NCBI GenBank assembly: GCA_949152475.1
Contig: OX424558.1
Coordinates: 41,036,751-41,100,750, forward strand
Origin: Terebella lapidaria
Lineage: Eukaryota; Annelida; Polychaeta; Terebellida; Terebellidae
Reading direction: 5' to 3'
DNA length: 64,000 nucleotides
Shown: positions 22,448 to 33,603 of the stretch, one piece after another
Layout: each line of letters opens with the position of its first letter
How positions within the stretch are numbered: position 1 is the first letter of the stretch
Notes under the pieces: generated by a model
Seen by the model: only the letters and a program-made list of their open reading frames with translations
Database searches by the model: none
What the model was told of the DNA's origin: nothing
Program-made: the position numbers and the translations under genes

Positions 22448-23081
22448 CAAAAAAAATACACAAACCGTGGATCAAAATACATTGTAGCCACTCCCAGTAT
22501 TCCGTGTAGTAACAAATATTCGAGTAGGTTTACATCGGGTTAAGATACAATGACGGGATAAGCACTGTATTATCATATTTGTAGGCTCCATCTGTTGTTG
22601 GTTCTTGTTTCAACAGTTAAATGTGAATCAATGTCCCTTCTAAAACACAGAGACACGGTAGTTTTTTGTGAGGAAAGCGCCTCAAAATTTCAACTAGAAT
22701 TGCAATTGAAGTGTTTATATGACGCAAATAGATTAATTCACAAATATTCATGTCTTTTTTTCCCATAAATTTTGGGTTGACCTTGATCCTCAATAATACG
22801 AAATATTGGTCATACGGACAGAAAGATCTAGAGGCTAGATATACAATACAAAAAGAGTATCGCTGGTGATCAGTTCTTGCTATAGCAAAGTGAATATACA
22901 TGTAGATTCGAATCCAAGATCTCATTGTAAGCGTAATTGTGTATTTCTCTGGATGCATATATTTAATGTAGTAACATACAGCAGCACTGAATGTTCACAA
23001 ACTGGATCTGTGAATGGAATAATTGCTTGTGTGATTGTAGGGGAATCTTCCGAGCTCGAATTGGATATTTGACCCATTGTA
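22448..23081. other. Upstream of the cytokine-like gene
   Basis: No clear exon. A good acceptor-like CTGTCTGTGTGTTGCAG lies inside the next ORF at 23101-23117, so a short upstream first exon might exist here, but I could not identify one. Confidence 0.35.
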
Positions 23082-23511
23082 ATGTCACTAAATTCATTCT
23101 GTCTGTGTGTTGCAGTAGCTGCGCTGGTGACGCTGGTGGGAGCGCGCCCCCTAGTGGACGTGACGTCGCCCTGTGGTGGGTCCGAGGTGACTGGTACTGC
23201 CCCACGCGTGGGATCCAAGGCCCGTACGACCCCCCGCCAGACCTTCTTAACACAGTTGACCGCCCTCCGTGACATCTCCACAGACATTAGAAACAAGATT
23301 GTCCACCGAGCATGGGTCAGTACACATGGGTACAGTTCTTGGGAGTACACAGAGGTATTTCCACGTGCGAACGTGATAACCTTAAATGCTTCCATTTATG
23401 TTTTCTTCGCGCATGTCACCTGGTGTGTTTCCATATTGGGGTTACATCACCTAAATAACTTGGTGAACAAGTTCAGACCGTTTGAGGTCGGATTATTCGT
23501 TCAATGGAAAT

Positions 23512-23549
<38 letters not shown>

Positions 23550-25211
23550 CTAACACTGTCACAGTCGTAATAAATTTCTCCTGTTTTTGCACACACAGGG
23601 CAATGATACAGACTCTCTGCCTTTCCTGTCTTGGCACTTCCTACTAGTTCACAAGTACAACACCTCACATGACGGTATCACGGCCGCCTTGAACCACGTG
23701 AGTGTCAGTTTCATTTACACCAAGTCTTATCCAATCATAATTGGTGTAACGCTAGATGTGATCACACGATTCTTGAATTGCCCGAATTTATACACGTAGA
23801 ATATACTCTTCAATATCCTTTTAATCAATAAAAAATTTCTATTCGGAGCATGACTTTTATCCTTATAAGTATAATGTATTCTCTGGCATTTACAGAGGCC
23901 GGAGACGATGCAGGCGTTGATGTGCGGCCTGGCAAATTACACCGCATGGTTCGAGCAGATGACGCGGACGGAGACACTGTGGGGGCGGCCGGATTCCGAC
24001 CAGTACCGTCCGGAGACACTAGCCCTGGAGTACCGTGCTCTGATGGCCCGACTCGCACCGCTCCTCTGTACCACTTCCAACTACCTCGCCGTCTGGGGCT
24101 ACCGACCCCCGACAAACTGTCTCCAACAGGCCAACAGATTCCCATACAGGTGAGATCGCACATATGGTGACATCATTCGAGGCTTATCCCTCAAATTTTA
24201 CACACTGTCTGCCCCAGGTGGCGTCGTGTGGCTTCAAATGATGATGCTTGGTCTGGTTCTGTGCACAGCGCTGCACTGAATACTAGTATGTACATCGCTG
24301 TACCGACTCGACTCCACTGTCTGCAGCTGGCCAGGCATAATGACCATTTTGATCCAAGTATTTGGGAGATATTTAACGTGCTGCTGGTCAATGCATTCCA
24401 AAAACTGCATCAACTGTTGCAGTTACCGTGCAGTCACATCACTGCAGTCTTAGTTCGGCGATCCGGCGATTCCTACCGTAAAACAAACTGACTACTCATT
24501 TCCACATGCATTTCCACATTAGTGGAGGATTTGTTGACATCTGGTGCCATCTTCTGGATAGTTTGCGTGCTCAGGTTAGAGGTCAAATAAGTACTCTGCA
24601 CACTTCATCGAAGTCAAATTATATGTGCATATGTATGCGCATATAAATTGACCTCGACCTAATATGCAAATATTTAGCTGACATCTGACTTGCGCATGCG
24701 CCCAATGGGATATGGCGACTCAAGATATCAACAAAACCCGAAGAAATGTGTGTGAAAATAAATGGACATTTGCATTATTTTGATTGCCTAAGACGGCAGC
24801 GATGTCGCTGCACGCTAGCTGCAACAGCGGCAGATTTCGGAAAGCATTACACGATAAATATGCCTCAAATACTTAGATCAAGATTGTCATTTTATCCGGT
24901 ATGCAAGTATTCAAAACAGCGCCGTGCACAGGAAGGTCTGATCTGTTCCCAGTCCAATAGTATAGCCGCTTTATGCTTTCTATTCGATTCATCCTAATCT
25001 TGTGCCATCCGTAAACGTTGACATAATGGGTGACAACGATGTAAAATTCGATGTTTTAACCACACAGACACGGTCCATAACTTGAGTGTGTTGTATCTCC
25101 CACAGATCCCCGGTGTCGAAAGCCTTCGCCGACATGATGGGCTACGTCCTCATCAACAGCTTCGAACGCAACTACCTCAGCTTCTACGAGTCGTTCATCA
25201 GCCAGGCTTAG
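23082..25211 (+). CDS. Secreted four-helix cytokine-like protein, four exons
   Basis: Exons: 23082-23315, 23599-23697, 23896-24149, 25106-25211; phases 0,0,2; 230 residues. Residues 1-21 are a clear signal peptide (CLCVAVAALVTLVGA). The mature part has four amphipathic, helix-favouring segments at about 51-77, 112-139, 149-178 and 199-228, joined by Pro/Gly/Asn-rich loops, with a long A-B link carrying its own short helical stretch. That is the layout of long-chain class-I cytokines (IL-6/CNTF type). Four Cys (31,121,169,186) could form two disulfides. N-glycosylation sites are at Asn80, Asn99 and Asn125. A DG-I motif just before helix B recalls DGM of CNTF; this is only suggestive. The ORF ATG at 23082 is taken as start; alternatively the TTGCAG at 23112-23117 is a real acceptor and the signal peptide starts in an unseen upstream exon. 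The gene model is firm from frame continuity; the cytokine assignment is inference. Confidence 0.72.
23513..23549 (+). repeat. (CAAT)n microsatellite in intron 1 of the cytokine-like gene
   Basis: About nine CAAT units. Read on the minus strand this is a (GATT)n tail, as on the insertion at 1695-1830, so it probably marks a reverse-oriented short retroelement. Confidence 0.85.
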
Positions 25212-26517
25212 AACCAGCTGCCGAGTCGGGTGTGGTACAACCAGCCACACTTGATACATATATCATAATACATACATCGTACTGTGCTCCCAGGCCAAAG
25301 TTGTAAAGTTGTAATTTTCTAAAAGTATATTTTGTATTTTACAATCATGTAACGCGTTCACTAGTGTCAAGTTCATATATTATATGTAAACGTCAATATG
25401 TACATGTTCTGGGACCCCTTATAGAGTGTGGTTTCAGAAAATAGTCATTCTTAATTGTGGATTATATGTATGAGCCAGTTACAAAAATTGTTTACTATTT
25501 AATATTTTTATTTATGTTATAATGATAATCATTTTGAAAGTTGTATTCACGTTTTTGGGTATTGGATCATTTTTTGGATCGTATTTACAAACAGTATTTA
25601 CACACTCTTATGATATCACTCAGGATTTATTTTTGTGTTTATTTATGCGGGACATTCACAATAAAATTGTTATTGTTATGATTACGTTTATCACTAAACT
25701 AGACATATGTATTTGCTATACACCACAGTATGTGAATGCTCCCTTTATACATACACGTAGGCTATATATTGAAGATGTTTTCGAACTATTTAGGATTGTT
25801 TTGATGATATTTTTGACACCTCCATTTTATATTGTTTATTTATTCAATAAAGATGCTTTATGTCTTCAACAATTAACGTTTTATGCATTGTGGCTTGATA
25901 TTACACTACACTACACTCTACTTAAATACCATTGAGGTGTCGTGCTATCTTCTCGTATGTAGTAAATGACATTAATTTCTAGTCTGTATATTAAAGACAT
26001 ATATGTATAGAACTCGCGCCTTGCGCACTGGTATGCGCTTCAATATTCGAGTGATAAGCCCTGAAAATAATCACTGCTGCTTTCAAACACCAGAGACACC
26101 AAAGATAAACTGGTCGTGTATCTAACGGCATTTTTATCGTCGGTTCTTGTCGCTTCTATTGTCGACCATAAGTACCAACAGGACACCTAGACAGCTAAAA
26201 GTCACTCAGGGGTCTGCCCTAACATTTAGGATTAATAGGATTGATGCTAACAATCAGGACACATTTTTATAAAGAATATTTCTCCAGTGGCTATTTGACA
26301 TCGTATACAACATGATGTAAACAAAACCTTGACTCGAGGTCATTTCAGGTCAATGTCAACAGAAGATACACCTACCGGTACATGTATAGACTTGAGTCTA
26401 CTATATAGGCCAATACAAACTTGAGGTCAAACATATTCCAGATATATCGAGTTAAGTCACTATTTACACGACAGGTGATGATAGACTTTTGATAAATCAA
26501 AAATTGAAAATATTAGT
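25212..26517 (+). other. 3' flank of the cytokine-like gene, AT-rich
   Basis: AATAAA occurs near 25659 and at 25846-25851. A 137-codon frame at 25522-25935 is extremely AT-rich and hydrophobic, with no domain I recognise. I read it as 3'UTR or non-coding. Confidence 0.4.
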
Positions 26518-27841
26518 TTGTCGTCGACAGTTTTCAACAATTTTCCATCAAAAGTACTGTTAAACGAAAGTGCTGACCGACAGTTGTTGTGGGACACTAT
26601 TAAAATGAATACTAGAGGAAGGAGTAGTACAGTGAGTAGATATAGTGCTAATAAAAAACGCTATAAGAACAATTTGTTATCTGCACTGGAAAGGAGACTT
26701 TAAGAATTTACAATCTGAATAATATCATAGAACAAGATGCTGATTTATTGATCTATATTCAGCAGGTTGAAGATAACATAAATGAACAGACACAGGGAAC
26801 AGAACATACACAATAACAAGACAGACACGAGGCTCATTGCGATTGCGATGCAAACGAAAATGGCATGAAGAGGGCGAGAAGTCCTCTAAATATTTCTTGA
26901 AAGATTGAAAGAACATCTCGATATAGTCAGGAGTATAAAGTTACTATGCCCAGTTTGACGACAGATACTCAGGAAATTGCCGTTATTCGTGCATGAAAAC
27001 AGTGGATAGAGGATGATCGGCCTGCCTACATTGCCGGTTGCCACAGTATCTAGACAAATACAAATGACGCCTTGAGACTGTGTGTAGAACTCGCTCGCAA
27101 CGCGGGCCGCTTAGAGAAACAAATTGATGTGACCAACTCGATTTAGGCACGGAATACATATTTTCAGAACCATATTTGTATTGTTTCTCATTCTATAGAC
27201 AAAATAAAGCTACTGCAGAATGAATAATTTTTGTCAATTCTAAAAGTGGTTATAGCTTTAACACTGACTATAAACTCATTGCAGCTACTATAGCTGCTAG
27301 GAAAAAACATTTTTTGAATAAAATAACACATACAAATCAAACAGGTTTTATTAATGGTCGATACATAGGCAAAATCATTCTTAGTATAATCAACTTGATG
27401 GAATACTGTGGTGAAAATGAGTTTATTTATATCTATAGATTTCGAAAAGGCCTTGGACATCCTGCAATGGAACTTTTCAATAAAATGTTTAATCAATTAA
27501 ATAAAATATAATTAATTGAATAAAAATAATATATGCAAATATCTCTAGCTGTATTTTAACCAATGGTTGGTACTCCAAGTTTTTTACTCTTAGTCGAGGG
27601 ATGCGACAAGGTTGTCCCCTCTCTCCTTACTTATTCATTATTTGTGCGGAAATACTGGCTGTTCATATAAATTCAAATCCAGAGATAAAAGGAGTCAATA
27701 TCGGTGGTGCAGAATATAAGGTGAATCAATATGCAAATGGTATGGCTCTAACTCTACAGTACTGTGAGAAATCTCTGCAGACTCTGTTTGAGGTATTTGT
27801 TTGTTTCCAGAAAATATCGGGATTGAAAATTAATAAGAGCA

Positions 27842-29434
27842 GGTTGTCACCAACAGGTTATCGTCATATATGGACCAAAATCAACTGCACGACCCACTGC
27901 AGTCAGCCTACAAAGCGGGACGCAGTACCGAGACAGCACTTACCAGAGTACACAATGACCTCCTGTGTACTATCGATAAGCATGGAGTCGCAATCCTCAT
28001 ACTCATCGATTTAAGCGCTGCCTTCGACACTGTAGACCACAGCGTACTACTTGACAGGATGCAAACCTACCTCGGAGTTGGTGGTACAGCCCTCAGCTGG
28101 TTCAGGTCCTACCTGTCAGGGCGGGTGCAACAAGTCCGTGTCCATGGCTCTGTTTCTTCACAAGTACCCATAAAGTTTGGCGTGCCTCAAGGGTCCGTGC
28201 TTGGCCCGATCTTGTTTCTCATCTACATGCTGCCTCTTCGCCATCTCATCGGGTCACACGGATTGGAGATGCATGGGTATGCTGACGACACTCAGCTATA
28301 CTTCACATTCTCGAAGCCGAAAGACATTTCTTCAGTCAAGGCAGAGTGTGCTAAAATAGAACACTGTTTGTCCGAAATCCATGCCTGGATGACCTCAAAT
28401 ATGTTGAAAATAAATCCGGAAAAAACTGAAGTCATGTTGCTTCGCAGCAAAGCAGCCCTCTCCAAGGTTGACATCTCAACAATACAGTTCGCAGGAACTA
28501 CTGTTCATGTCACCGTTGGTCCTGTGCGGAACCTGGGAGTTAAGTTTGATGCTGCTCTGAGGAATGTCCTCTCAAGTCAACCAAATTGTCAAGTCCGCAA
28601 ACTTTCACCTTCGCAACATTGGTCGGGTTCGTAACAAGCTCACAACAGCTTCAACCAAATCTCTAGTACACTCACTAGTGATCTCCAGACTGGATTATGG
28701 GAACAGCCTTCTCAGTGGTCTAACTTCTGATCAGACCTCCAAGCTGCAAAGTGTGCAAAACAAAGCTGCTCGGCTCGTTACGAAAACCGCACGATGTCAG
28801 CATATAACACCCGTGTTAAAAGCACTTCACTGGCTTCCCATAGAGGCTCGCATCAACTTCAAAGTGCTCCTCTTGATCTTCAAGTCGTTGAACAACTTGG
28901 CCCCACAGTATCTCCAAGAACTGTTGACTAAGCACGAGCCAGCCAGGTCCCTCAGGTCAAGTTCACTTGACTTACTCCAAGTCCCGCGTTCTAACATGAA
29001 AACTGTCGGGGACCGAGCCTTCTCAGTCTTTGGACCCAAACTCTGGAACACTGCCACTCAGTATCAGACAATCAGATTCTGTTTCATCTTTTAAAACTAG
29101 CCTCAAAACCTACTTTTACAAGTTACACTACCTTTAATTGTTCTCTAGTCACTCACAGTCGGTGTATCTTACGTGTTCCTATATCCTGTTATTCTAGTCA
29201 ATGTATTTAAATGTTGGTTTTATGTTCTCTAATTCTCTCTTTGTAAACTGTATTCTCTGTCAGTGTATTTTACATCATTGTCAGTCACGTATACTAGTAT
29301 TTACTCATTGTCGGTTTTAAATGTATTAATTCAAATGTTCATGTATACATCAGTATATACCATGTAAAGCGCCCTTGAACATTGTACCATGAAAAGCGCG
29401 CTATACAAATGTCAATTATTATTATATTATTATT
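27842..29434 (+). mobile_element. CR1/Jockey-like non-LTR element, 5'-truncated, nested in the L1-like element
   Basis: Reverse transcriptase: DLSAAFDTVDHSVLL, FGVPQGSVLGPILF and intact YADDTQLYF (28278), then KINPEKTEVMLL. One frameshift near 28570-28630 separates it from the downstream domain (SRLDYGNSLLSGLTSDQTSK, LQSVQNKAARLVTKTAR, LKALHWLPIEARINFK; 28564-29094). The tail AAAGCGCGCTATACAAATGT plus (ATT)n is typical of this group. The endonuclease is missing. Flanks are AGCA at 27838-27841 and 29435-29438, and removing the insert restores the L1 frame. Confidence 0.9.
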
Positions 29435-30018
29435 AGCAAAACTAATATTATGCCTTTTGGTTCTCTACGTGAACAATATAACATTTTACGCCCTGAACTA
29501 GGAAGTCATTGGGGGCACAGATTCAATACTATACTATACTTCAGTACTATACTTCTATACTATACTTCAATGCTATTCAATACTTAGGCATTAAGTTAAC
29601 ATCAGACTATCATGCTCTGATTACTCCAAATTAATATTTGGAGTCAAAGGGATTTCACACTTTATGAGAAAAGTATTTTAGTTAAATCTTTGTTACTATC
29701 TCAACTAGTTTTCATGATGTCAGTGATGCCAACTCCCCATGATAGTTTTATAGAAAGGGTGAATTCAAAGATTTTCAGTTTCTTTTGGAACAATAAGCCA
29801 ATGTCATGTATAATAAAAGGACAAATGGGGGTCTGTCATTAACCCATTTAGAATCACAGAATGAGGCACTCAAAATTTCCTGGATGAAACGTTTATTTTC
29901 TCGCTTTGTGTACCAAACAAGCCTATGAATGTGAAACAATTTTTGTCGAGTAATCTTAATGGAGGTGATGTAAAAACTTACTGGTGTAGAATATAAATTC
30001 ATTGTAGATGTATTTAAG

Positions 30019-31245
30019 GTGGTCCGCTCCAAACAGTGAGGGGAGGGGGTCAAAAGTTTTTTTCCAAAATAAATGACTGTATTAACAAAATCTAGAGCTT
30101 CAAAATGACATATTTTATAGAGTAACTGTTCAGCATCCTGAAACTGAAAAGAAAATAGGGAGTCACCGTATCCGTTCTCTTGGAAAACAAGATGAAAGAT
30201 GTGAATGTGGGCAAAAAAATGTGTAACAAGAAAATGCAGCTAACTGCGGGGGACGACATTAGAGCTCGAGCACATCATCAGCACCACGACAGTATATTAT
30301 GATGAAAAACATAGGCCTATTTCATTCATATTCCTAATAAGTAAAAATTTATTTTGAACTCAATGTAACAGATACTAATAGATCTAAGCCTACTAAAATG
30401 GTATATCATTTTTAAAAAAAAATAAAAGAAAATATTGAAAACCATGAGAAATATCTGCATCTGATATCATGATACATATGCCTACTGGGCGAATTGAAAG
30501 GCCAGTTTAAAATAAAAATTCGCATCCCCGCATGGAACACCTTAATTGTCATGTGATACAATACGTCAAATTACGGTAAATTTAGCAGTGGCGTCGCAGA
30601 CGTATCATCGTGTTTACTTCACCATAGCGCCAGAGAATGTCACACGCAAGATGAAGAATGCATGCACGTATTGCTGCACAGAAAATTGTGTGTTCCATAA
30701 TACGCGTCATTGCGGTAAAATTTGCTTTGCATTCTGGGAACGTCAATTTCCATCGGCTCCGCCATTTTGGACTTTTTTGGATAATTTGAGGATCTTACGT
30801 TATTTTCTCAATCCTAACACATCGATTTATGCATTATACATCTGTGGAATATTAAAAGTTTGCCATCAATTCGACAGATTTTATGTCAAAGACGAAGAAA
30901 ATCCTCCTTTGGAGTAGGTGTCTGAAGGTTTACCTGCCAAAACGGGCGTCGATAGTTTGGCATGAAACCTCCATGAAAAAGTCAGCACATAGACATGTAG
31001 AGGGTTGGGGGCTTCGCCCCCAACGCTCTAATGTCAAAAATACCATAAATTAAGTCATTTTAGTAAATATTTGTCATTTTTGATCGAATATGTCGAAGAA
31101 ACCAGCACGGTGACCCCATATTTTCTTTTCAGTATTAGAATGCTGATCAGTTACTCTATAAAATATGTTATTTTGAATAGATAATATTCAAGATATAACT
31201 TTTAAATTTTGACAATTCATTACCTCCCTGTTTGTAGCGTACTAC
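30019..31245. mobile_element. TIR element (family T) inserted in the L1-like element
   Basis: GTGGTCCGCTCCAAACAG at 30019-30036 is mirrored by CTGTTTGTAGCGTACTAC at 31228-31245. A longer subterminal inverted stretch pairs 30102-30170 with 31118-31185. The first ~200 bp recur at 63738-63930. A family-H element is nested at 30224-31034. Confidence 0.75.
30224..31034 (+). mobile_element. Family-H element, copy 2, nested in the TIR element
   Basis: Collinear with 21514-22447, with the same start (AACAAGAAAATGCAG) and the same terminal hairpin (31004-31024). The copy of the host TIR element at 63.9 kb runs from GTGAATATGG into GTGCAAAAATGCCATAAT without this insert, giving an independent empty site. 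ORF 30546-30917 is a repeat shadow. Confidence 0.8.
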
Positions 31246-32106
31246 GTCAAAGCCTGGTTTAAGTACACATATGACCCACACCCTACCACGTACGAGTGTG
31301 TAATTAAACGACCGTTATGGTATTACTCTCAAATTAGGGTAGATGAAAGTGTGGTATTCTACCCGAACTGGTATTATAAAGAAATTAGAAATGTCAGTGA
31401 TATGTTGGTAAACAATACTTTCATGTCTTTTGAACAGTTTGTAAATGTATTCAACATCAAAATAAATTATTTGAGCTATTACGGTGTGATAGCAGCAATA
31501 CCTCAATCTTGGAAATGTATTATTCAGACTTCTGGAAAAAAATGAGTGTGAGGACATGGAACAAAGTAAACTACGTAATATTATGAAAATCGACAAGGTT
31601 TGTAGACATTTTTATCCAGATATTGTTAGTACCGTTGTAGAATTTCCATATACGACAAAGGAATATTGGTCAACGTTGTTAAATACTGATATATCTGAAC
31701 AAGATTTGATTCTGTAATTTAGAAAGATGTATACTCTCACTATATCACCACAGTTATTGTATTTCCAATATAGGTTATTACACAATATACCACCTGTTAA
31801 TGTATTTCTACAGAACATAGGTATAAGGGATGCTGCTAATTGTTCACTTTATAACAGAGAGGATGAGACAATAACTCATTTATTTTACAATTGTGATGTT
31901 ACTAAAAAGTTTTGGAACAATTTTGAATATCAAATATCTTCATGGTTCACAGACTTTAGCAGATACGATATTTCTAAAATAATATTAGGAAATATTTTGC
32001 CAGAAAACAATATTGTTGATCTATTATACCTAGTAGCCAAACGATGTATTTACAACTGTAGATTACAAAAATGCTCGCCACAGATGTGTGGGTTCTTGAA
32101 TGTTTG

Positions 32107-33603
32107 AAAATGTATCAAGGAGAAAACTGCACGAAATAAGGGGAAAATTGATGTGTGGGTTCTTGAGAAATGGAGGAATGTTATGTTATGTTATGAGTCC
32201 ATAATCTCAACCTGTCATTAAAGTATATGACATTGAAAGTATGGAGACATTGAAAGTGTACCCTTTTGGATTTCTTATATCAGCTTAGTGCCTAGTAGAC
32301 TTCAACCCCAATGTTATATTTTATACTTCATTGGTATGGGTATGCGCATACAAAAATGTCACAATATGAATCTTTGCCCACATTGTCCAGTGGAAATGAA
32401 GAAATACTATAAAAAAAATTAAAAATTGGGTGAATGAATTTTCACAGCTGGATCGATCGCCTTTCGTAATCAATTTGCTCATTCAGTGTCAAAACAATCA
32501 TTATTGGTGAAAAACGAAGGAACACAAATAATTTAAAGTGCAGTGAATTATTTGTGTGGCCAGCGAAAATGTTTTTTACATTTTGCTAAATCAACATCAT
32601 CAAAAAAAACACAAATGTAGTAAATAGAAATTCCCAATGTATGCATTGATAATATCGGCTTTTCTTCAAGTCACGTGACCATTTAGTGATCTGTCCCTAT
32701 TTTATATTTGCAACTGTACAAGTCGTCTCATGAAATGCACAGCCGGCGCGAGTTAACAACTTGTTTACTGGAATTTTCTCAAGATATTTTCAACTTCCGA
32801 CCGGGAGTTCCTTTTAGAACACGCTGGACAATCATCATACACTCAATGTACACTCGAAGCACCCTGTAGAGAAACCGGGTTGAACTTCGTGGAATCAAAT
32901 TTTAGAATTTAATCTAATCCACTCCATACCAAAGAAGATTCCGTCTATTATTTAAAAAAAATGTTTCAGTGGTATCAAATTGTAGTGCACGTCAGCGTAT
33001 TTTTAAACGTCTAAGCACAAAGAACGCTCTAACTCCATTCTGAATTTGAAACTCCGAACACTTACTCACATAGTTATGTGCATCTACAACAAGATATGGT
33101 GTGTACACATACGTTTCATGAAATCACAGTCTCTTTCTTGGTGTGTAGTATAATTATTGAACCTGTTAGTGCGGGTCCTAGTAATATCGTACACCTCTAT
33201 AAGGAGACATTAGCGGCAACTAGGACGGCGAACGGTGCAATAAACAGAACGTGTTGCCGGCTGACGACTCCTGGCGCATGTCACACGTATAGACGTGTCA
33301 CAGTACTGGGTGTAACAAAACTACCACGGGATCACAGCTGGTGTCCCCGTAATGACTCTGTCACTTCACAGACACAGTGACAAATACTAGTACTGATGTG
33401 TGACACAAGGTACTGACATAGAAAAACTATCCAGCAACTTCAGGGGCCTTGACTCCAGAGCTCATACAGATTCCTGTTACTGGTAACGCCGTGAAAAAAA
33501 TGTCTTGATTGTGGTGTGATCTTCCTATTCCCAATCTTAATGCCTCAACCGGACGAGAACATGGAATAATTTCAAAAATGCCAAGGAGATTATTGGGCGC
33601 GCA
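32107..33603. other. Upstream of LCUB-B, no gene recognised
   Basis: A 100-codon frame at 33078-33380 has no domain and no splice context. The last few hundred bases presumably include the LCUB-B promoter and 5'UTR. Confidence 0.4.

Larger units (their letters stand above)
26518..32106 (+). mobile_element. Degenerate L1-like non-LTR element, twice interrupted
   Basis: Parts in order: endonuclease-RT linker (LLWDTIKMNTRGRS, 26560-26700); RT with NQTGFINGRYIG (27336) and RQGCPLSPYLFIICAEILA (27604); the catalytic box, which reads YANG instead of YADD (27730); the post-RT region GLKINKS, continuing at 29439 as KTNIMPFGSLRE; a later block AIPQSWKCII (31495); and a C-terminal zf-RVT-like domain (YFQYRLLHNIPPVNVFLQ, THLFYNCDVTKKFWNNF, 31760-31930). 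Stops and frameshifts are numerous. It is interrupted by a CR1-like element (27842-29434) and a TIR element (30019-31245). The endonuclease was not found. Confidence 0.85.

Noticed and set aside
24228..24491. Possible extra helical exon in intron 3 of the cytokine-like gene
   Set aside because: The frame looks helical (FNVLLVNAFQKLHQLLQL) but no splice sites of matching phase fit, and the direct exon 3 to exon 4 join is in frame.
25522..25935. 137-codon hydrophobic ORF downstream of the cytokine-like gene
   Set aside because: Composition follows AT-rich DNA, with no recognisable motif; more likely 3'UTR.
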